From contig JAHHHP010000061.1 in assembly GCA_019359275.1 (NCBI GenBank), positions 1 to 33,593 of the forward strand: a stretch of DNA of 33,593 bases. The letters run 5' to 3'. The first letter of the stretch is position 1, and each line of letters starts with the position of its first letter. Under the pieces are notes generated by a model. It did not search any database. It was given only the letters and a program-made list of their open reading frames with translations, and had not been told where the DNA came from. Positions 14,365 through 23,728 of this stretch are shown here, in pieces. A program made the position numbers and the translations under genes. The stretch is from Myxacorys chilensis ATA2-1-KO14 (lineage in GTDB: Bacteria; Cyanobacteriota; Cyanobacteriia; Leptolyngbyales; Leptolyngbyaceae).

Positions 14365-17300
14365 ATGATGAAGCAGATTCAGATCCAGGGGTATCAAATT
14401 CGAGAAACTATCTACGACGGTTCTAGAACTCTCGTTTATTCCGGCTATCAGGAATCGAAGCAACGAACTGTTGTGATCAAGTTACTCAAAAACCCTTATC
14501 CCAGCTTCACAGAACTGTTGCAGTTCAAGAATCAGTACACTCTGATCCGACAGCTTGATTCACCGGGAGTGGTTCGTCCTTATAGCCTCGAGCCTTACCA
14601 CAATGGGTTTGCTCTGGTGATGGAGGACTTTGGCGGAATTTCGCTGAAGGAGTATAGTCCTATCAAAAACCGAGGCGGTAGAGAGTCGGGAAGCGTAAAG
14701 TTTCTGGCGGAATTTCTGCGGATTGCGATCGCCCTTGCTGACATTCTCGATCGGCTTTATCACCATCGCATCATCCACAAGGACATCAAGCCTGCCAACA
14801 TTTTGATCAATCCCACCACGGGGCAAGTCAAGCTGATTGACTTTAGCGTGGCGTCCCGGTTGCCGCGTGAAACGCAAACCCTCACCAGCCCAAACGTTTT
14901 AGAAGGCACACTGGCCTATCTCTCGCCCGAACAAACGGGGCGCATGAATCGCGGCATTGACTACCGCACCGATTTCTACTCTCTGGGCATTACCTGCTTT
15001 GAACTGCTGACGGGTCGGTTGCCCTTTCATTCGGATGATCCGATGGAGTTGGTGCACTGTCATATTGCTAAACAGCCTCCGACAGTTCATCAACTCAATG
15101 CCGCCATTCCATTAATGGTTTCAGCCATTGTCAGCAAACTGATGTCAAAGAATGCGGAAGACCGATATCAGAGCGCTCTGGGCTTGAAGCATGATTTGGA
15201 GATCTGCCTGCACCAGTGGCAAGATCACGGAACAATTGCTCTCTTTCCATTGGGACAGCGAGACATCTCAAATCACTTCATCATTCCCGAAAAACTTTAC
15301 GGTCGAGAGCAAGAAGTGGCCCAGTTGTTAGCCGCATTTGAGCGAGTGACACAGAGCCAGGAGTCAGAGACGTCTTGCTCTGTGGCCCTTACGTCTCATT
15401 CCTCAAGAAGCGAACTCGTCCTCGTTGCGGGCTTCTCTGGTATTGGCAAGACTGCTGTGGTCAACGAAGTTCACAAGCCCATTCTGCGGCAACGAGGCTA
15501 CTTCATTAGAGGCAAGTTTGACCAGTTCCAGCGCAACATTCCCCTTTCCGCTTTTGTGCAGGCATTTCGCGATCTGACAGGGCAATTGTTGACTGAAAGC
15601 GATGCTCAGGTAGAACGGTGGAAACTCAAAATCTTGAAAGCGTTGGGCGAAAATGCTCAAGTGATCACTGAGGTTATCCCAGAGCTAGAGCGCATCATTG
15701 GTGAGCAAGTCCCTGCTCCAGAATTGGCGAGCAGTGCAGTGCAGAACCGCTTCAATGTTCTGTTCCAAAAGTTCATCCAAGTCTTTACAACACCCGACCA
15801 TCCCCTGGTGATTTTTCTCGATGACTTGCAGTGGGCAGATGCAGCATCGCTCAAGCTGATGCGACTGCTCATGAGTGGCACTGAAAGTCACGATTTACTA
15901 CTCATTGGAGCCTATCGCGATAACGAAGTTTCCCCCAGCCATCCGCTGATCCTATCAGTGGACGAGATCTGCGAAGCCGGAACGCCTGTCACGACGATCG
16001 CTCTAGCGCCCTTGACTCCAGCCCATGTCAATCGTCTGATGGCAGATACCCTTAATTACACGTCAGCAGAAGCACAACCCCTCAGTGACCTGATCTATCG
16101 CAAAACCAACGGCAATCCCTTCTTCACGACCCAATTCCTCAAATCTCTGCATGAGGACGGTCTGATTGCCTTTGACGTTAAGATCGGCAAGTGGCAATCT
16201 AACCTAGAGCAAATCAAAATCCTGTCCCTAGATGCTGACATTGTGGAGTTTATGCGGCTTCAGTTGCAGAAGTTGCCCGATGCGACTCAAACTGTCCTCA
16301 AGCTGGCGGCATGTATCGGCAACCAGTTTGATCTAGCGACCCTATCTGTTGTCTGTGAGCGATCGCATAACGAAATTGCCAAAGATCTATGGGTTGCCTT
16401 GCAGGAAGGATTCCTCTTGCCGACTGGGGATGAGTACAAGATGTTTCACGATGGCGATGAGGGTTCCTTAATCATCGGTAGCCAGGACGCATCTGACCAG
16501 TCACCCAATTACAAATTTTTCCACGATCGCGTTCAACAAGCAGCGTATCTGCTCATTCCCGATGAGCAGAAACAGGCCACTCATTTACGAATCGGTCAAC
16601 TGCTGAATCAAATTGCTGAGGAGAGAGATGAGAAACTCTTTGAGATAGTCAATCAACTAAATTTAGGTGCAGCATTAATTAGCGACCCGACCGAGCAGCA
16701 GAAGCTAGTGCGACTTAACCTACAAGCAGGGCGCAAAGCAGTGGCGGCAGCAGCGTACAGCGCAGCATCTGGCTATTTCACCATTGGGCGGAACTTGCTG
16801 CCAACGGATGCTTGGGAGCGAGAATATGAGCTAACACTGATGCTGTATTCAGAAGCAGTAGAGGTGGCTTACCTCAACGGTGAACTGGAGCAGATGGATC
16901 AACTGACGGAACAGGTGTTGCAGAAAGCTAGAACGTTGCTGGATCAGATTCAGGTTTATGAGATCAAAATTCAAGCAAACATTGCTCAGAATCGACTAGC
17001 AGAGGCATTGGCACTCGCTTTATCGGTGCTGCGCCTGCTGGAGGTTGACCTGCCAACGGCTCCTACCGCGTCGGATGCTGAACATGCTCTGCAACACATT
17101 CAAACGGCGTTGGTCGAACGAGAGCCTGATGCGCTCATTCATCTACCTCTGATGCAACTGCCTGAGAAACTGGCAGCAATGCGAATCTTAGCTACGCTGA
17201 TCTCAATTACGTTCGTGTGTTTTCCGCCCCTGCTGCCCTTAGTGATTTGTGAGAAAGTAAACCTGTCTCTGAAGTATGGAAACTCCGAGTGGTCTGCTTT

Positions 17301-19914
17301 TGCCTACGCGAATTATGGGCTTTTGCTGTCTACTACAGGAGACACTGAAACCGGATATCAATTTGGACAACTGGCAATTCGTTTATTAGATCAACTCAAT
17401 GCTAAAAGCATTAAGGCGAAAACTTTCACGATGGTCTATGGCATGACCGTCCACTGGCAGCAACTTCTAAAAGCCTCACTAGATCCTCTCATGGAAGGGT
17501 ATTACACGGGATTGGAAACTGGGGATATTGAGTATGCAGCCTACTGCATTCTGCATCACAACGAGTATGCCTACTTCTGTGGACGGGAACTCAATAAACT
17601 GGCAGAACAATTTGCGACTCACAGTAATGCACTGGCTCAAATCAAGCAAACTCACACACTGACCTATCACGAGATTTATCGACAGGCTATCTTGAATTTG
17701 CTCGAATCGCCGGAGAACCCGACTTGCTTAGCAGGTGAAGCGTATGACGAAGAACGGTTGCTGACACTTCATGAGCAAGCAGATGACCGATACGCCCTGT
17801 ATCAGGTCTATCTCAACAAACTAATTTTGAGCTATCTATTAGGAGACGTTGAGCAAGCCGCTCACTTCGCAGAACTAGCAGAACGCTACATTGACGGCGT
17901 CTCAGGCTTGTACTTCGTCCCGGCGTTCTACTTCTATGATTCACTCGCAAAATTAGCCATTTATGCAACGGCAACCGGAACGGAGCAGACGACAATTTTG
18001 GAGAAGGTGCAGAGCAACCAGGAGAAAATGTTGCAATGGGCAGGCTCTGCACCGATGAATTTTCTGCACAAGTTTCACCTCGTTGAAGCAGAGCGGTGTC
18101 GGGTCTTGGAACAATTCACGATCGCAATGGAGCAGTATGATCATGCGATCGCTGGAGCAACTGCGAATCATTTCCGCCAGGAAGAGGCGCTCGCTTACGA
18201 ACTGGCGGGCAAGTTTTACCTGGAGTGGGACAAAGCCAAAATTGCTCAGGTCTATCTAACGGATGCTTACTATGCCTATGTTCGCTGGGGCGCAAAGACA
18301 AAGGTAAATCACTTAGAGCAGGAATATCCAACGCTGCTCACCCTTGTATCGCAACCTGAAAGAACTCCACTCAAACGAAGTGCGATCGCCTCTACTACAA
18401 CGACCAGTTCTGGCTTAAGTAGCAGTTTAGATGGTTCTAAAGCCTTGGATTTGACGACGGTGATCAAAGCCTCTCAAGCCCTCTCAGGCGAAATTCAACT
18501 CGATCAGTTGTTAGCCAACCTGATGCGCGTGGTCATTGAGAATGCTGGCGCACAGAAAAGTGTGCTGATGCTATACCAGGATAAACAGTGGGTAGTTGCA
18601 GCCCAAGCTGGCAATGAAGCTGAGGCAACGATGCAATTGCCCGTAGGAGGAACAACTTCGCAACTACCCATTCCAATCGAGTCTAGCCGCGTGATGCCAC
18701 AGTCTATTCTCAACTACGTGGCTCGTACCTTTGAAACCCTAGTGATCGCCGATGCCCGGACGGAAGCGCCCTTCTCAACCGATCCTTACATCCTTGTACA
18801 GCAGCCCAAAAGTGTCCTGTGCATGTCGATTCGGAATCGGGGTGAACTCATTGGAATTCTATATCTGGAAAATAACCTGACGCTAGGGGCGTTCACTAGC
18901 GATCGCATTGAAGTCTTACAACTCCTGATGGCCCAGGCAGCGATTTCTCTGCAAAACGCTACACTTTACAACACTTTGGAACAAAAGGTTGAACAGCGCA
19001 CCCAGGAGTTAAACGAGAAAAATCAACATCTTTCCAAGGCATTAGCAGATCTGCAACAGGCTCAGACTCACTTAATCCAGACCGAAAAGATGTCTAGTCT
19101 AGGGCAGATGGTAGCGGGAGTCGCGCATGAAATTAATAATCCAGTCAACTTTATTCACGGCAATCTCGTTCACGTGCAGGAGTATGCTCAGGATTTGATG
19201 CACGTCTTACAGCTCTATCAAAAGCACAGTGCGCATTTGGCTCCTGAAATTCAAGCAGAGGCGAGCGAAATCGACCTAGACTTTTTGCAGAAAGACCTAC
19301 CTAAGACTCTAAAGTCTATGAGAGTAGGAACCGATCGGATTCGGCAAATCGTGCTGTCACTGCGAAACTTCTCACGAATGGATGAAGCCGAATTTAAGTG
19401 CGTTGATCTTCATGAAGGTATTGATAGCACGCTCATGATTTTGCAGCACCGTTTAGACGCTAGAGCCGAACGCCCAGAGATTGAGATTATCAAAGAGTAC
19501 AGCCAGTTACCCCAGGTAGAATGCTATCCCGGACAACTCAATCAAGTGGTGATGAACATTCTGGCGAATGCGATCGATGCCTTAGAGGAGGCCGATGCTA
19601 AGCGAACTTATCAGGAAATCAAAGAGAACCCTAGTCGAATTATCATTCGCACATCGGTCAGTCAGTCTCAGTCAGTCAAGATTGCAATTCTGGACAACGG
19701 ACTGGGGATGCCAGAATCAATCAAACAACGAATCTTCGACCCGTTCTTTACGACGAAGACTATTGGTAAAGGAACAGGGATGGGGATGCCCATCAGCTAC
19801 CAAATTGTGACTGAGAGACACGGCGGCAAACTAGAATGTTTTTCTACTTTTGGCGAAAAGACCGAGTTTGTGATTGAAATTCCTATCCGACAACGAGCTT
19901 ATGCAGTCGCTTAA
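14365..19914 (+). CDS. Combined Ser/Thr kinase - AAA ATPase - GAF - histidine kinase signalling protein
   Basis: The 1849-residue protein has four parts. (1) An N-terminal Ser/Thr kinase (about 10-280) with VVIKLLK, HKDIKPANILI near 139 and DFS instead of DFG near 159. (2) An AAA/ORC-type ATPase with Walker A GFSGIGKT near 355 and Walker B LVIFLDDLQWAD near 482. (3) A long helical, TPR-like middle part (about 700-1330), then a GAF domain (about 1360-1535). (4) A coiled coil leading to a histidine kinase: H-box GVAHEINNPVNF (His near 1589), N-box NQVVMNILANAIDAL, and ATP-lid motifs DNGLGMP and DPFFTTKTIGKGTGMGMP. This matches the cyanobacterial Hstk family. AAAGGA precedes ATG 14365; the adjacent ATG 14368 has slightly better spacing. 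No response regulator is adjacent. The DFS variant and lid motifs look functional. Confidence 0.92.
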   Translation: MMKQIQIQGYQIRETIYDGSRTLVYSGYQESKQRTVVIKLLKNPYPSFTELLQFKNQYTLIRQLDSPGVVRPYSLEPYHNGFALVMEDFGGISLKEYSPIKNRGGRESGSVKFLAEFLRIAIALADILDRLYHHRIIHKDIKPANILINPTTGQVKLIDFSVASRLPRETQTLTSPNVLEGTLAYLSPEQTGRMNRGIDYRTDFYSLGITCFELLTGRLPFHSDDPMELVHCHIAKQPPTVHQLNAAIPLMVSAIVSKLMSKNAEDRYQSALGLKHDLEICLHQWQDHGTIALFPLGQRDISNHFIIPEKLYGREQEVAQLLAAFERVTQSQESETSCSVALTSHSSRSELVLVAGFSGIGKTAVVNEVHKPILRQRGYFIRGKFDQFQRNIPLSAFVQAFRDLTGQLLTESDAQVERWKLKILKALGENAQVITEVIPELERIIGEQVPAPELASSAVQNRFNVLFQKFIQVFTTPDHPLVIFLDDLQWADAASLKLMRLLMSGTESHDLLLIGAYRDNEVSPSHPLILSVDEICEAGTPVTTIALAPLTPAHVNRLMADTLNYTSAEAQPLSDLIYRKTNGNPFFTTQFLKSLHEDGLIAFDVKIGKWQSNLEQIKILSLDADIVEFMRLQLQKLPDATQTVLKLAACIGNQFDLATLSVVCERSHNEIAKDLWVALQEGFLLPTGDEYKMFHDGDEGSLIIGSQDASDQSPNYKFFHDRVQQAAYLLIPDEQKQATHLRIGQLLNQIAEERDEKLFEIVNQLNLGAALISDPTEQQKLVRLNLQAGRKAVAAAAYSAASGYFTIGRNLLPTDAWEREYELTLMLYSEAVEVAYLNGELEQMDQLTEQVLQKARTLLDQIQVYEIKIQANIAQNRLAEALALALSVLRLLEVDLPTAPTASDAEHALQHIQTALVEREPDALIHLPLMQLPEKLAAMRILATLISITFVCFPPLLPLVICEKVNLSLKYGNSEWSAFAYANYGLLLSTTGDTETGYQFGQLAIRLLDQLNAKSIKAKTFTMVYGMTVHWQQLLKASLDPLMEGYYTGLETGDIEYAAYCILHHNEYAYFCGRELNKLAEQFATHSNALAQIKQTHTLTYHEIYRQAILNLLESPENPTCLAGEAYDEERLLTLHEQADDRYALYQVYLNKLILSYLLGDVEQAAHFAELAERYIDGVSGLYFVPAFYFYDSLAKLAIYATATGTEQTTILEKVQSNQEKMLQWAGSAPMNFLHKFHLVEAERCRVLEQFTIAMEQYDHAIAGATANHFRQEEALAYELAGKFYLEWDKAKIAQVYLTDAYYAYVRWGAKTKVNHLEQEYPTLLTLVSQPERTPLKRSAIASTTTTSSGLSSSLDGSKALDLTTVIKASQALSGEIQLDQLLANLMRVVIENAGAQKSVLMLYQDKQWVVAAQAGNEAEATMQLPVGGTTSQLPIPIESSRVMPQSILNYVARTFETLVIADARTEAPFSTDPYILVQQPKSVLCMSIRNRGELIGILYLENNLTLGAFTSDRIEVLQLLMAQAAISLQNATLYNTLEQKVEQRTQELNEKNQHLSKALADLQQAQTHLIQTEKMSSLGQMVAGVAHEINNPVNFIHGNLVHVQEYAQDLMHVLQLYQKHSAHLAPEIQAEASEIDLDFLQKDLPKTLKSMRVGTDRIRQIVLSLRNFSRMDEAEFKCVDLHEGIDSTLMILQHRLDARAERPEIEIIKEYSQLPQVECYPGQLNQVVMNILANAIDALEEADAKRTYQEIKENPSRIIIRTSVSQSQSVKIAILDNGLGMPESIKQRIFDPFFTTKTIGKGTGMGMPISYQIVTERHGGKLECFSTFGEKTEFVIEIPIRQRAYAVA

Positions 19915-20239
19915 GGATCATGGATTAAATAAAGCTGGATTCGCCCTCACCCCAACCCTCTCCCGTAGGAGAGAGCAAGACTCTGGTTCTCCTTCTCCTA
20001 CGGGAGAAGGGGTTAGGGGATGAGGGCAACCCGGAGCTATGCAAGTGTTGGAGTAATTCAATCCACGATCCTAAGACAGTTCTGGAGTCAATCATCTCGC
20101 TGCTTTAAGTGCTGCTTTGCTGGAGCCTGCACAATGACCAATGTAGCAACGGTTATGGCTGCTAGCAATTGCATTTTCTCATTCTGAAATAGCACAAGTT
20201 ACTGTTCTCTAACCTAAGCAGACAACGGTAATTTGTGCA
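19915..20239. other. Intergenic region with dispersed palindrome
   Basis: The gap holds the large palindromic repeat described separately (19943-20027). After it, 20028-20239 shows no gene, and the minus-strand aldo/keto reductase ends at 20240. The two genes converge here, so the palindrome may also serve as terminator. Confidence 0.5.
19943..20027. repeat. Dispersed palindromic repeat (CCCTCACCCCAACCC type)
   Basis: The left arm GCCCTCACCCCAACCC..CTCCCGTAGGAG and the right arm CTCCTACGGGAG..GGGGTTAGGGGATGAGGGC are imperfect complements about 85 bp end to end. Sequences of this kind occur in many copies between genes of cyanobacterial genomes, so this is a probable REP/MITE-like element placed between convergent genes. 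Copy number cannot be judged from this window. Confidence 0.75.
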
Positions 20240-21199
20240 TTATCGGGCACTTGTTTGAGACAGAGTAGGCGCAAGCACTTGATCAATTTCTTGTAATACC
20301 TCATCACTCAGTTGAACTCCAGATGCTCCGGCATTATCTGCTACTTGTTCGGGACGAGTTGCCCCAATAATGGTAGAAGACACCCGCTCATCCCGTAATA
20401 CCCACGCTAGCGCTAACTGCGCCATTGTAAGGTTTAATCGCTGGGCGATCGGCTTCAGGTTTTGCACAGCACTTAGGGTGCGATCGCTCCGTAAGTCTCC
20501 CATAAACCCATTCATCTGATCATTAGCTGCGCGAGAGTCTTGAGGGGGAGCTTCTCCCGGTTTATATTTTCCGGTGAGAACGCCTTGTGCCAAGGGAGAC
20601 CAGACAATCTGACCTATGCCATTCGCCGCACATAAGGGAAACACTTCTGCTTCTGGTTTACGCCGGAGCATGGAATATTGCGGCTGGCTAGAGACAAATT
20701 TTTCCACATTAGGCAAATTCAATGCGGCTTGAATCTGGGCAGGACTCCACTCACTAAAGCCAATGTAACGGGCTTTTCCTTGCTGTACTACCTCCGTCAA
20801 TGCTGTCATCGTCTCTTCTAGAGGAGTATTTACGTCATAACGATGGCACTGATAGAGGTCTACATAATCGGTGCGGAGGCGCTGGAGTGAAGCATCAATT
20901 TGCTTATGAATCTGGGCAGCAGATAATCCCTGATCCGTGTCCGACATTGGAAAAAAGATTTTCGTTGCCAAAATGTATGAGGTGCGATCGATGCCTTGCA
21001 ACACTTCACCCAGCAATGATTCTGCAGCCCCTCGTCCATACACATTGGCAGTATCGATAGTGTTAATGCCCACATCAAACGCTTTGTGAATGCACGCTTC
21101 AGCTTGTTGCCGTTCCACGCCGCCACTGTAGGTTAGCCAGGAGCCTAAAATCAGCTCAGAAACATTGAGATCGCTACTGCCAAGTTGTCGATATTTCAC
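20240..21199 (-). CDS. Aldo/keto reductase (Kv-beta-like)
   Basis: A 319-residue NADPH-dependent TIM-barrel oxidoreductase of normal length. The catalytic tetrad is visible: D49 (NTIDTANVYG), Y54, K80 (LATK) and H119 (LYQCHRYD). The NADP-binding C-terminal segment is STIIGATRPEQVADN. The start is GTG at 21199, with AGGGA seven bases upstream. Enzymes of this group reduce aldehydes and ketones in the cytoplasm; the natural substrate is not readable. It is monocistronic and convergent with the giant kinase gene. A second, less similar aldo/keto reductase lies in this window at 26731. Confidence 0.9.
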   Translation of the reverse strand: MKYRQLGSSDLNVSELILGSWLTYSGGVERQQAEACIHKAFDVGINTIDTANVYGRGAAESLLGEVLQGIDRTSYILATKIFFPMSDTDQGLSAAQIHKQIDASLQRLRTDYVDLYQCHRYDVNTPLEETMTALTEVVQQGKARYIGFSEWSPAQIQAALNLPNVEKFVSSQPQYSMLRRKPEAEVFPLCAANGIGQIVWSPLAQGVLTGKYKPGEAPPQDSRAANDQMNGFMGDLRSDRTLSAVQNLKPIAQRLNLTMAQLALAWVLRDERVSSTIIGATRPEQVADNAGASGVQLSDEVLQEIDQVLAPTLSQTSAR

Positions 21200-21461
21200 G
21201 CTTGTATCCCTAGTTAAAAGACTAACGACTGGTTGATTGCTTAATCAATTAAACGTAAAAGATTAATCGTGACTTCGACATCACTCATCTGGTATAGCGC
21301 ACCCTACAAGGTATATCTCGCTGCCAGATTGGGTAGCTAATCTTATGACGACACTTGGCTGTAACACGACCCTACCCTCACGAGGATCTGTCGCCCAAGT
21401 GAAACAAAATGGGGATCACCCGCCGACTTCCTTAAATCTGCTCAATAAATCTGCTAAAAGC
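21200..21461. other. Gap between the aldo/keto reductase and a small gene
   Basis: No gene seen. It should contain the reductase promoter on the minus strand (an ATTAATCGTGACTTCG-like stretch about 60 bp upstream is unremarkable). Several short inverted motifs are present but none is long enough to call. Confidence 0.35.
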
Positions 21462-21493
21462 GAGGGGCGAATTACTTTAGCGATTCACCCCTC
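21462..21493 (-). terminator. Terminator hairpin for the small unknown gene
   Basis: GAGGGGCGAAT (21462-21472) pairs with ATTCACCCCTC (21483-21493) with one mismatch. On the minus strand it is followed by GCTTTTAG, and it lies seven bases past the stop of the gene at 21500. Confidence 0.6.
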
Positions 21494-21499
21494 ACTCAC

Positions 21500-21694
21500 C
21501 TAATAGCTATCTGATCCTGGAACTGGGTATAACTCACATTCACTTGGCAACTGCTCCAACGAAGCGTCACGAATGGCCCGCCAATGCTGATAGAGCCGAT
21601 CTCCGCTCCAGTCGCTGCGATTGAACTGTCTCACGGCTTCATCTAATTCTTGAATCGTCTGAGGTACTGGAACACTAACGTTAAGCTCGTCCAT
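21500..21694 (-). CDS. Small protein of unknown function (64 aa)
   Basis: I choose ATG 21694 because TGGAG lies eight bases upstream; the frame is open further (to 21781), but that extension is His/Leu-rich and unlikely. The protein begins MDELNVSVPVPQTIQELDEA, is acidic, has an amphipathic helix-like middle (DEAVRQFNRSDWSGDRLYQHW) and ends PVPGSDSY. I do not recognise a family. A ribosome-binding site, a separate terminator hairpin just past the stop, and plausible composition support a real gene. It lies between an amidohydrolase and an aldo/keto reductase gene on the same strand but appears to be its own transcript. Confidence 0.5.
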   Translation of the reverse strand: MDELNVSVPVPQTIQELDEAVRQFNRSDWSGDRLYQHWRAIRDASLEQLPSECELYPVPGSDSY

Positions 21695-21826
21695 AGTACA
21701 TCTCCAGTGATGGTGAAGAGAATGCTGTAATAAATAATGCAACTTACTGTAATGACGAATTAGAAAACAGGATTTAAACAAAGGTTAGCTGAGGTTAACC
21801 CTTCTTAAGAAAACGACTTAAAAAAG

Positions 21827-22657
21827 CTACTTATCAGAGGATCGCCACGCTTGCGGCAATTGAAATGAATGAACATCTTGAATGACTTGTACCCAACCCG
21901 TGGCTAACACTTCGAGGATGCGATCGCCCTTCTCCTGTGAAGCAGTTGTCGGATCGCCCAACACACCACTCCGACTAAGATCCCGTGTCATCCAAGCAAA
22001 CGGTAATGCTCCCTCCATACTTAGAACATCCGCGCGAGGCTCGCCTAATGGATATTCTGCGGCGGCACGATCCATCTTGACCTGCTCTGGCAGAATTGAC
22101 AGCAACAGACTTGTTTCTGCGTCCCCTGCGTGAATGCCTAATTCTAGTTCTTTTGGTGATAAAAGATCCTGAGCGATTTTGCCTATTAGAGGAACTTTCC
22201 AGGTGAATAGCGGAAAGACAGCGAAATCTTCGTGCTGCTGATGCAAATCACGGGCAGCAATCTCTAGAATTTGGGGCTGTCCGCCATGAGAATTCATAAG
22301 AATTAGTTTACGAAATCCTGCTCTGTAGACGCTTTCTGCAACATCCATCAACACCGCGAGCAAGGTCTGAGCGCTGAGGGTAATTGTGCCGGGAAAATGC
22401 CAATGCTCATTCGACTTGCCGTAATACAACATGGGCAGCGCGTAGGCAGGAATTGTTGGATCTAGCTGCTGTAGCGCTTTTCCTAACACCGAAGCGCTAA
22501 TTGCTGAATCGACGACAAGTGGTAAATGAGGCCCGTGCTGCTCGATCGAGCCAATGGGTTGAATAATGACAACATTTTCTTGATCAGGCATGGCTTGAAC
22601 ATCTGTCCAAGTGAGGTAAGGAAAATAGCGATCGCGGGGAATGAAGCCGTGCAGCAT
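21827..22657 (-). CDS. Creatininase-family amidohydrolase
   Basis: I take ATG 22657 (276 residues), because everything upstream in the longer frame is translated heptamer repeat (HPSSLIP units). Metal ligands and motifs of the family are present: PIGSIEQHGPHLP with E39 and H41, VVDSAIS with D50, NSHGG with H124, and HAGDAETS with E181. These bind two divalent metals for hydrolysis of cyclic or linear amides. Creatininase-like proteins act on varied substrates (creatinine, formamidopyrimidine-type compounds, mycofactocin precursor peptide), so the specific substrate is open. No Shine-Dalgarno sequence is seen. The gene is divergent from the TlyA gene, and the repeats occupy the region between. 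Confidence 0.82.
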   Translation of the reverse strand: MLHGFIPRDRYFPYLTWTDVQAMPDQENVVIIQPIGSIEQHGPHLPLVVDSAISASVLGKALQQLDPTIPAYALPMLYYGKSNEHWHFPGTITLSAQTLLAVLMDVAESVYRAGFRKLILMNSHGGQPQILEIAARDLHQQHEDFAVFPLFTWKVPLIGKIAQDLLSPKELELGIHAGDAETSLLLSILPEQVKMDRAAAEYPLGEPRADVLSMEGALPFAWMTRDLSRSGVLGDPTTASQEKGDRILEVLATGWVQVIQDVHSFQLPQAWRSSDK

Positions 22658-22660
22658 GGA

Positions 22661-22709
22661 GGGATGAGGGATGAGGGATGAGGGATGAGGGATGAGGGAT
22701 GAGGGATGA
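22661..22709. repeat. Seven tandem copies of the heptamer GGGATGA
   Basis: Seven perfect head-to-tail copies end four bases from the start codon of the amidohydrolase gene. Heptanucleotide tandem arrays (STRR-like) are a known class in cyanobacteria; this unit may belong to it. Degenerate CATCCCT copies recur at about 22803-22817, and a TTTAACCTCTCATCC segment is repeated at 22794-22808 and 22821-22835. Because 7 is not a multiple of 3, copy-number change would shift any translation running through the array. Confidence 0.9.
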
Positions 22710-22843
22710 ATAACGCGAGAGGACTCACGGTATAGTTTATCTGAGAGCTTAGAATACTGGTGCGAGAGTGCCAAGTGCTTCAGATCTGAGGCATTTAACC
22801 TCTCATCCCTCATCCCTCGATTTAACCTCTCATCCTTCATCTC

Positions 22844-23686
22844 TTGAAACAACGCCTCGATACCCTACTTGTCGATCTTGACCTTTGTTCCTCGCGGCAG
22901 CAGGCGCAACGGTTGATTCAAGCTGGAGAAGTGACGGTGAATCGGCAAATGGTTGATAAGCCGGGAACAGAGGTCGATGTGTCTGCCCAAATTGCGGTGA
23001 AGCAGCGATCGCAGTATGTCTCTCGTGGAGGCGAGAAGTTAGCCAAAGCACTGCAAGAGTTTCAGATCGAGGTGCGCGATCGCCATTGTCTCGATGGCGG
23101 CATTTCGACTGGAGGCTTTACGGATTGTCTGCTGCAAGCGGGTGCAGCCCTCGTTTATGGAATTGATGTGGGATACGGACAAGTCGCGTGGACGCTGCGA
23201 CAAGATCCGCGCGTGATTTTGCGCGAACGAACGAACATTCGTCACTTGACCCCCGAAGAATTGTATTCCTCTGAGCAACCAATGCCCAATTTAGGCGTTG
23301 TGGATGTTTCGTTTATTTCATTGGCAAAAGTATTACCTGCACTGTGGACGTTATTACGCGATCCGCGAGAAATCGTACTGCTGGTAAAACCTCAGTTTGA
23401 AGTCGGACGCGATCGCGTGGGCAAAAAAGGGGTCGTGCGCGATCCAGACGATCAGGCCAATGCGATCGCTCAGGTACTTCAATCGGCTCAAGCTTTGGGC
23501 TGGCGTTACCGAGGACTCACCTGGTCGCCGCTATTAGGGCCAGCAGGAAACATTGAATACTTGCTTTGGCTGGATGCTCACAACAGTGCGCTCCTTCAAA
23601 CAGAACTACTCGCGCCCGATATCAATCAAATTCGACAACTTACCAAGCTCGCGCAAAAGACCTTAACGCGTGAAGCAACAACTTAG
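22844..23686 (+). CDS. tlyA: TlyA-family rRNA 2'-O-methyltransferase (S4 + FtsJ domains)
   Basis: A 280-residue protein. The S4 RNA-binding domain (about 3-63, RLDTLLVDLDLCSSRQQAQR) is followed by an FtsJ/RrmJ-type methyltransferase with LDGGISTGGFTDCLLQ as SAM motif, VVDVSFISL and LVKPQFEVG. Both parts and the length are standard for TlyA, which 2'-O-methylates cytidines of rRNA in other bacteria; the old 'hemolysin' label is historical. The predicted start at 22844 is TTG, with no Shine-Dalgarno sequence, chosen because the conserved N-terminus (MKQRLDTLLV) begins exactly there and no ATG lies nearby. Its upstream region carries the heptamer-like repeats shared with the divergent amidohydrolase. 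Confidence 0.87.
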   Translation: MKQRLDTLLVDLDLCSSRQQAQRLIQAGEVTVNRQMVDKPGTEVDVSAQIAVKQRSQYVSRGGEKLAKALQEFQIEVRDRHCLDGGISTGGFTDCLLQAGAALVYGIDVGYGQVAWTLRQDPRVILRERTNIRHLTPEELYSSEQPMPNLGVVDVSFISLAKVLPALWTLLRDPREIVLLVKPQFEVGRDRVGKKGVVRDPDDQANAIAQVLQSAQALGWRYRGLTWSPLLGPAGNIEYLLWLDAHNSALLQTELLAPDINQIRQLTKLAQKTLTREATT

Positions 23687-23728
23687 CCCAGTCAATGAAA
23701 CACCAAATTTAGCTGAAGCAGCGGAATC

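Noticed and set aside
22794..22828. TTTAACCT pair as a Pho box
   Set aside because: The two copies are 27 bp apart, not a multiple of 11, and belong to a longer direct repeat connected with the heptamer array.
22661..22840. Possible CRISPR array
   Set aside because: The repeats are 7 bp, directly tandem and without spacers. No cas gene is present in the window.
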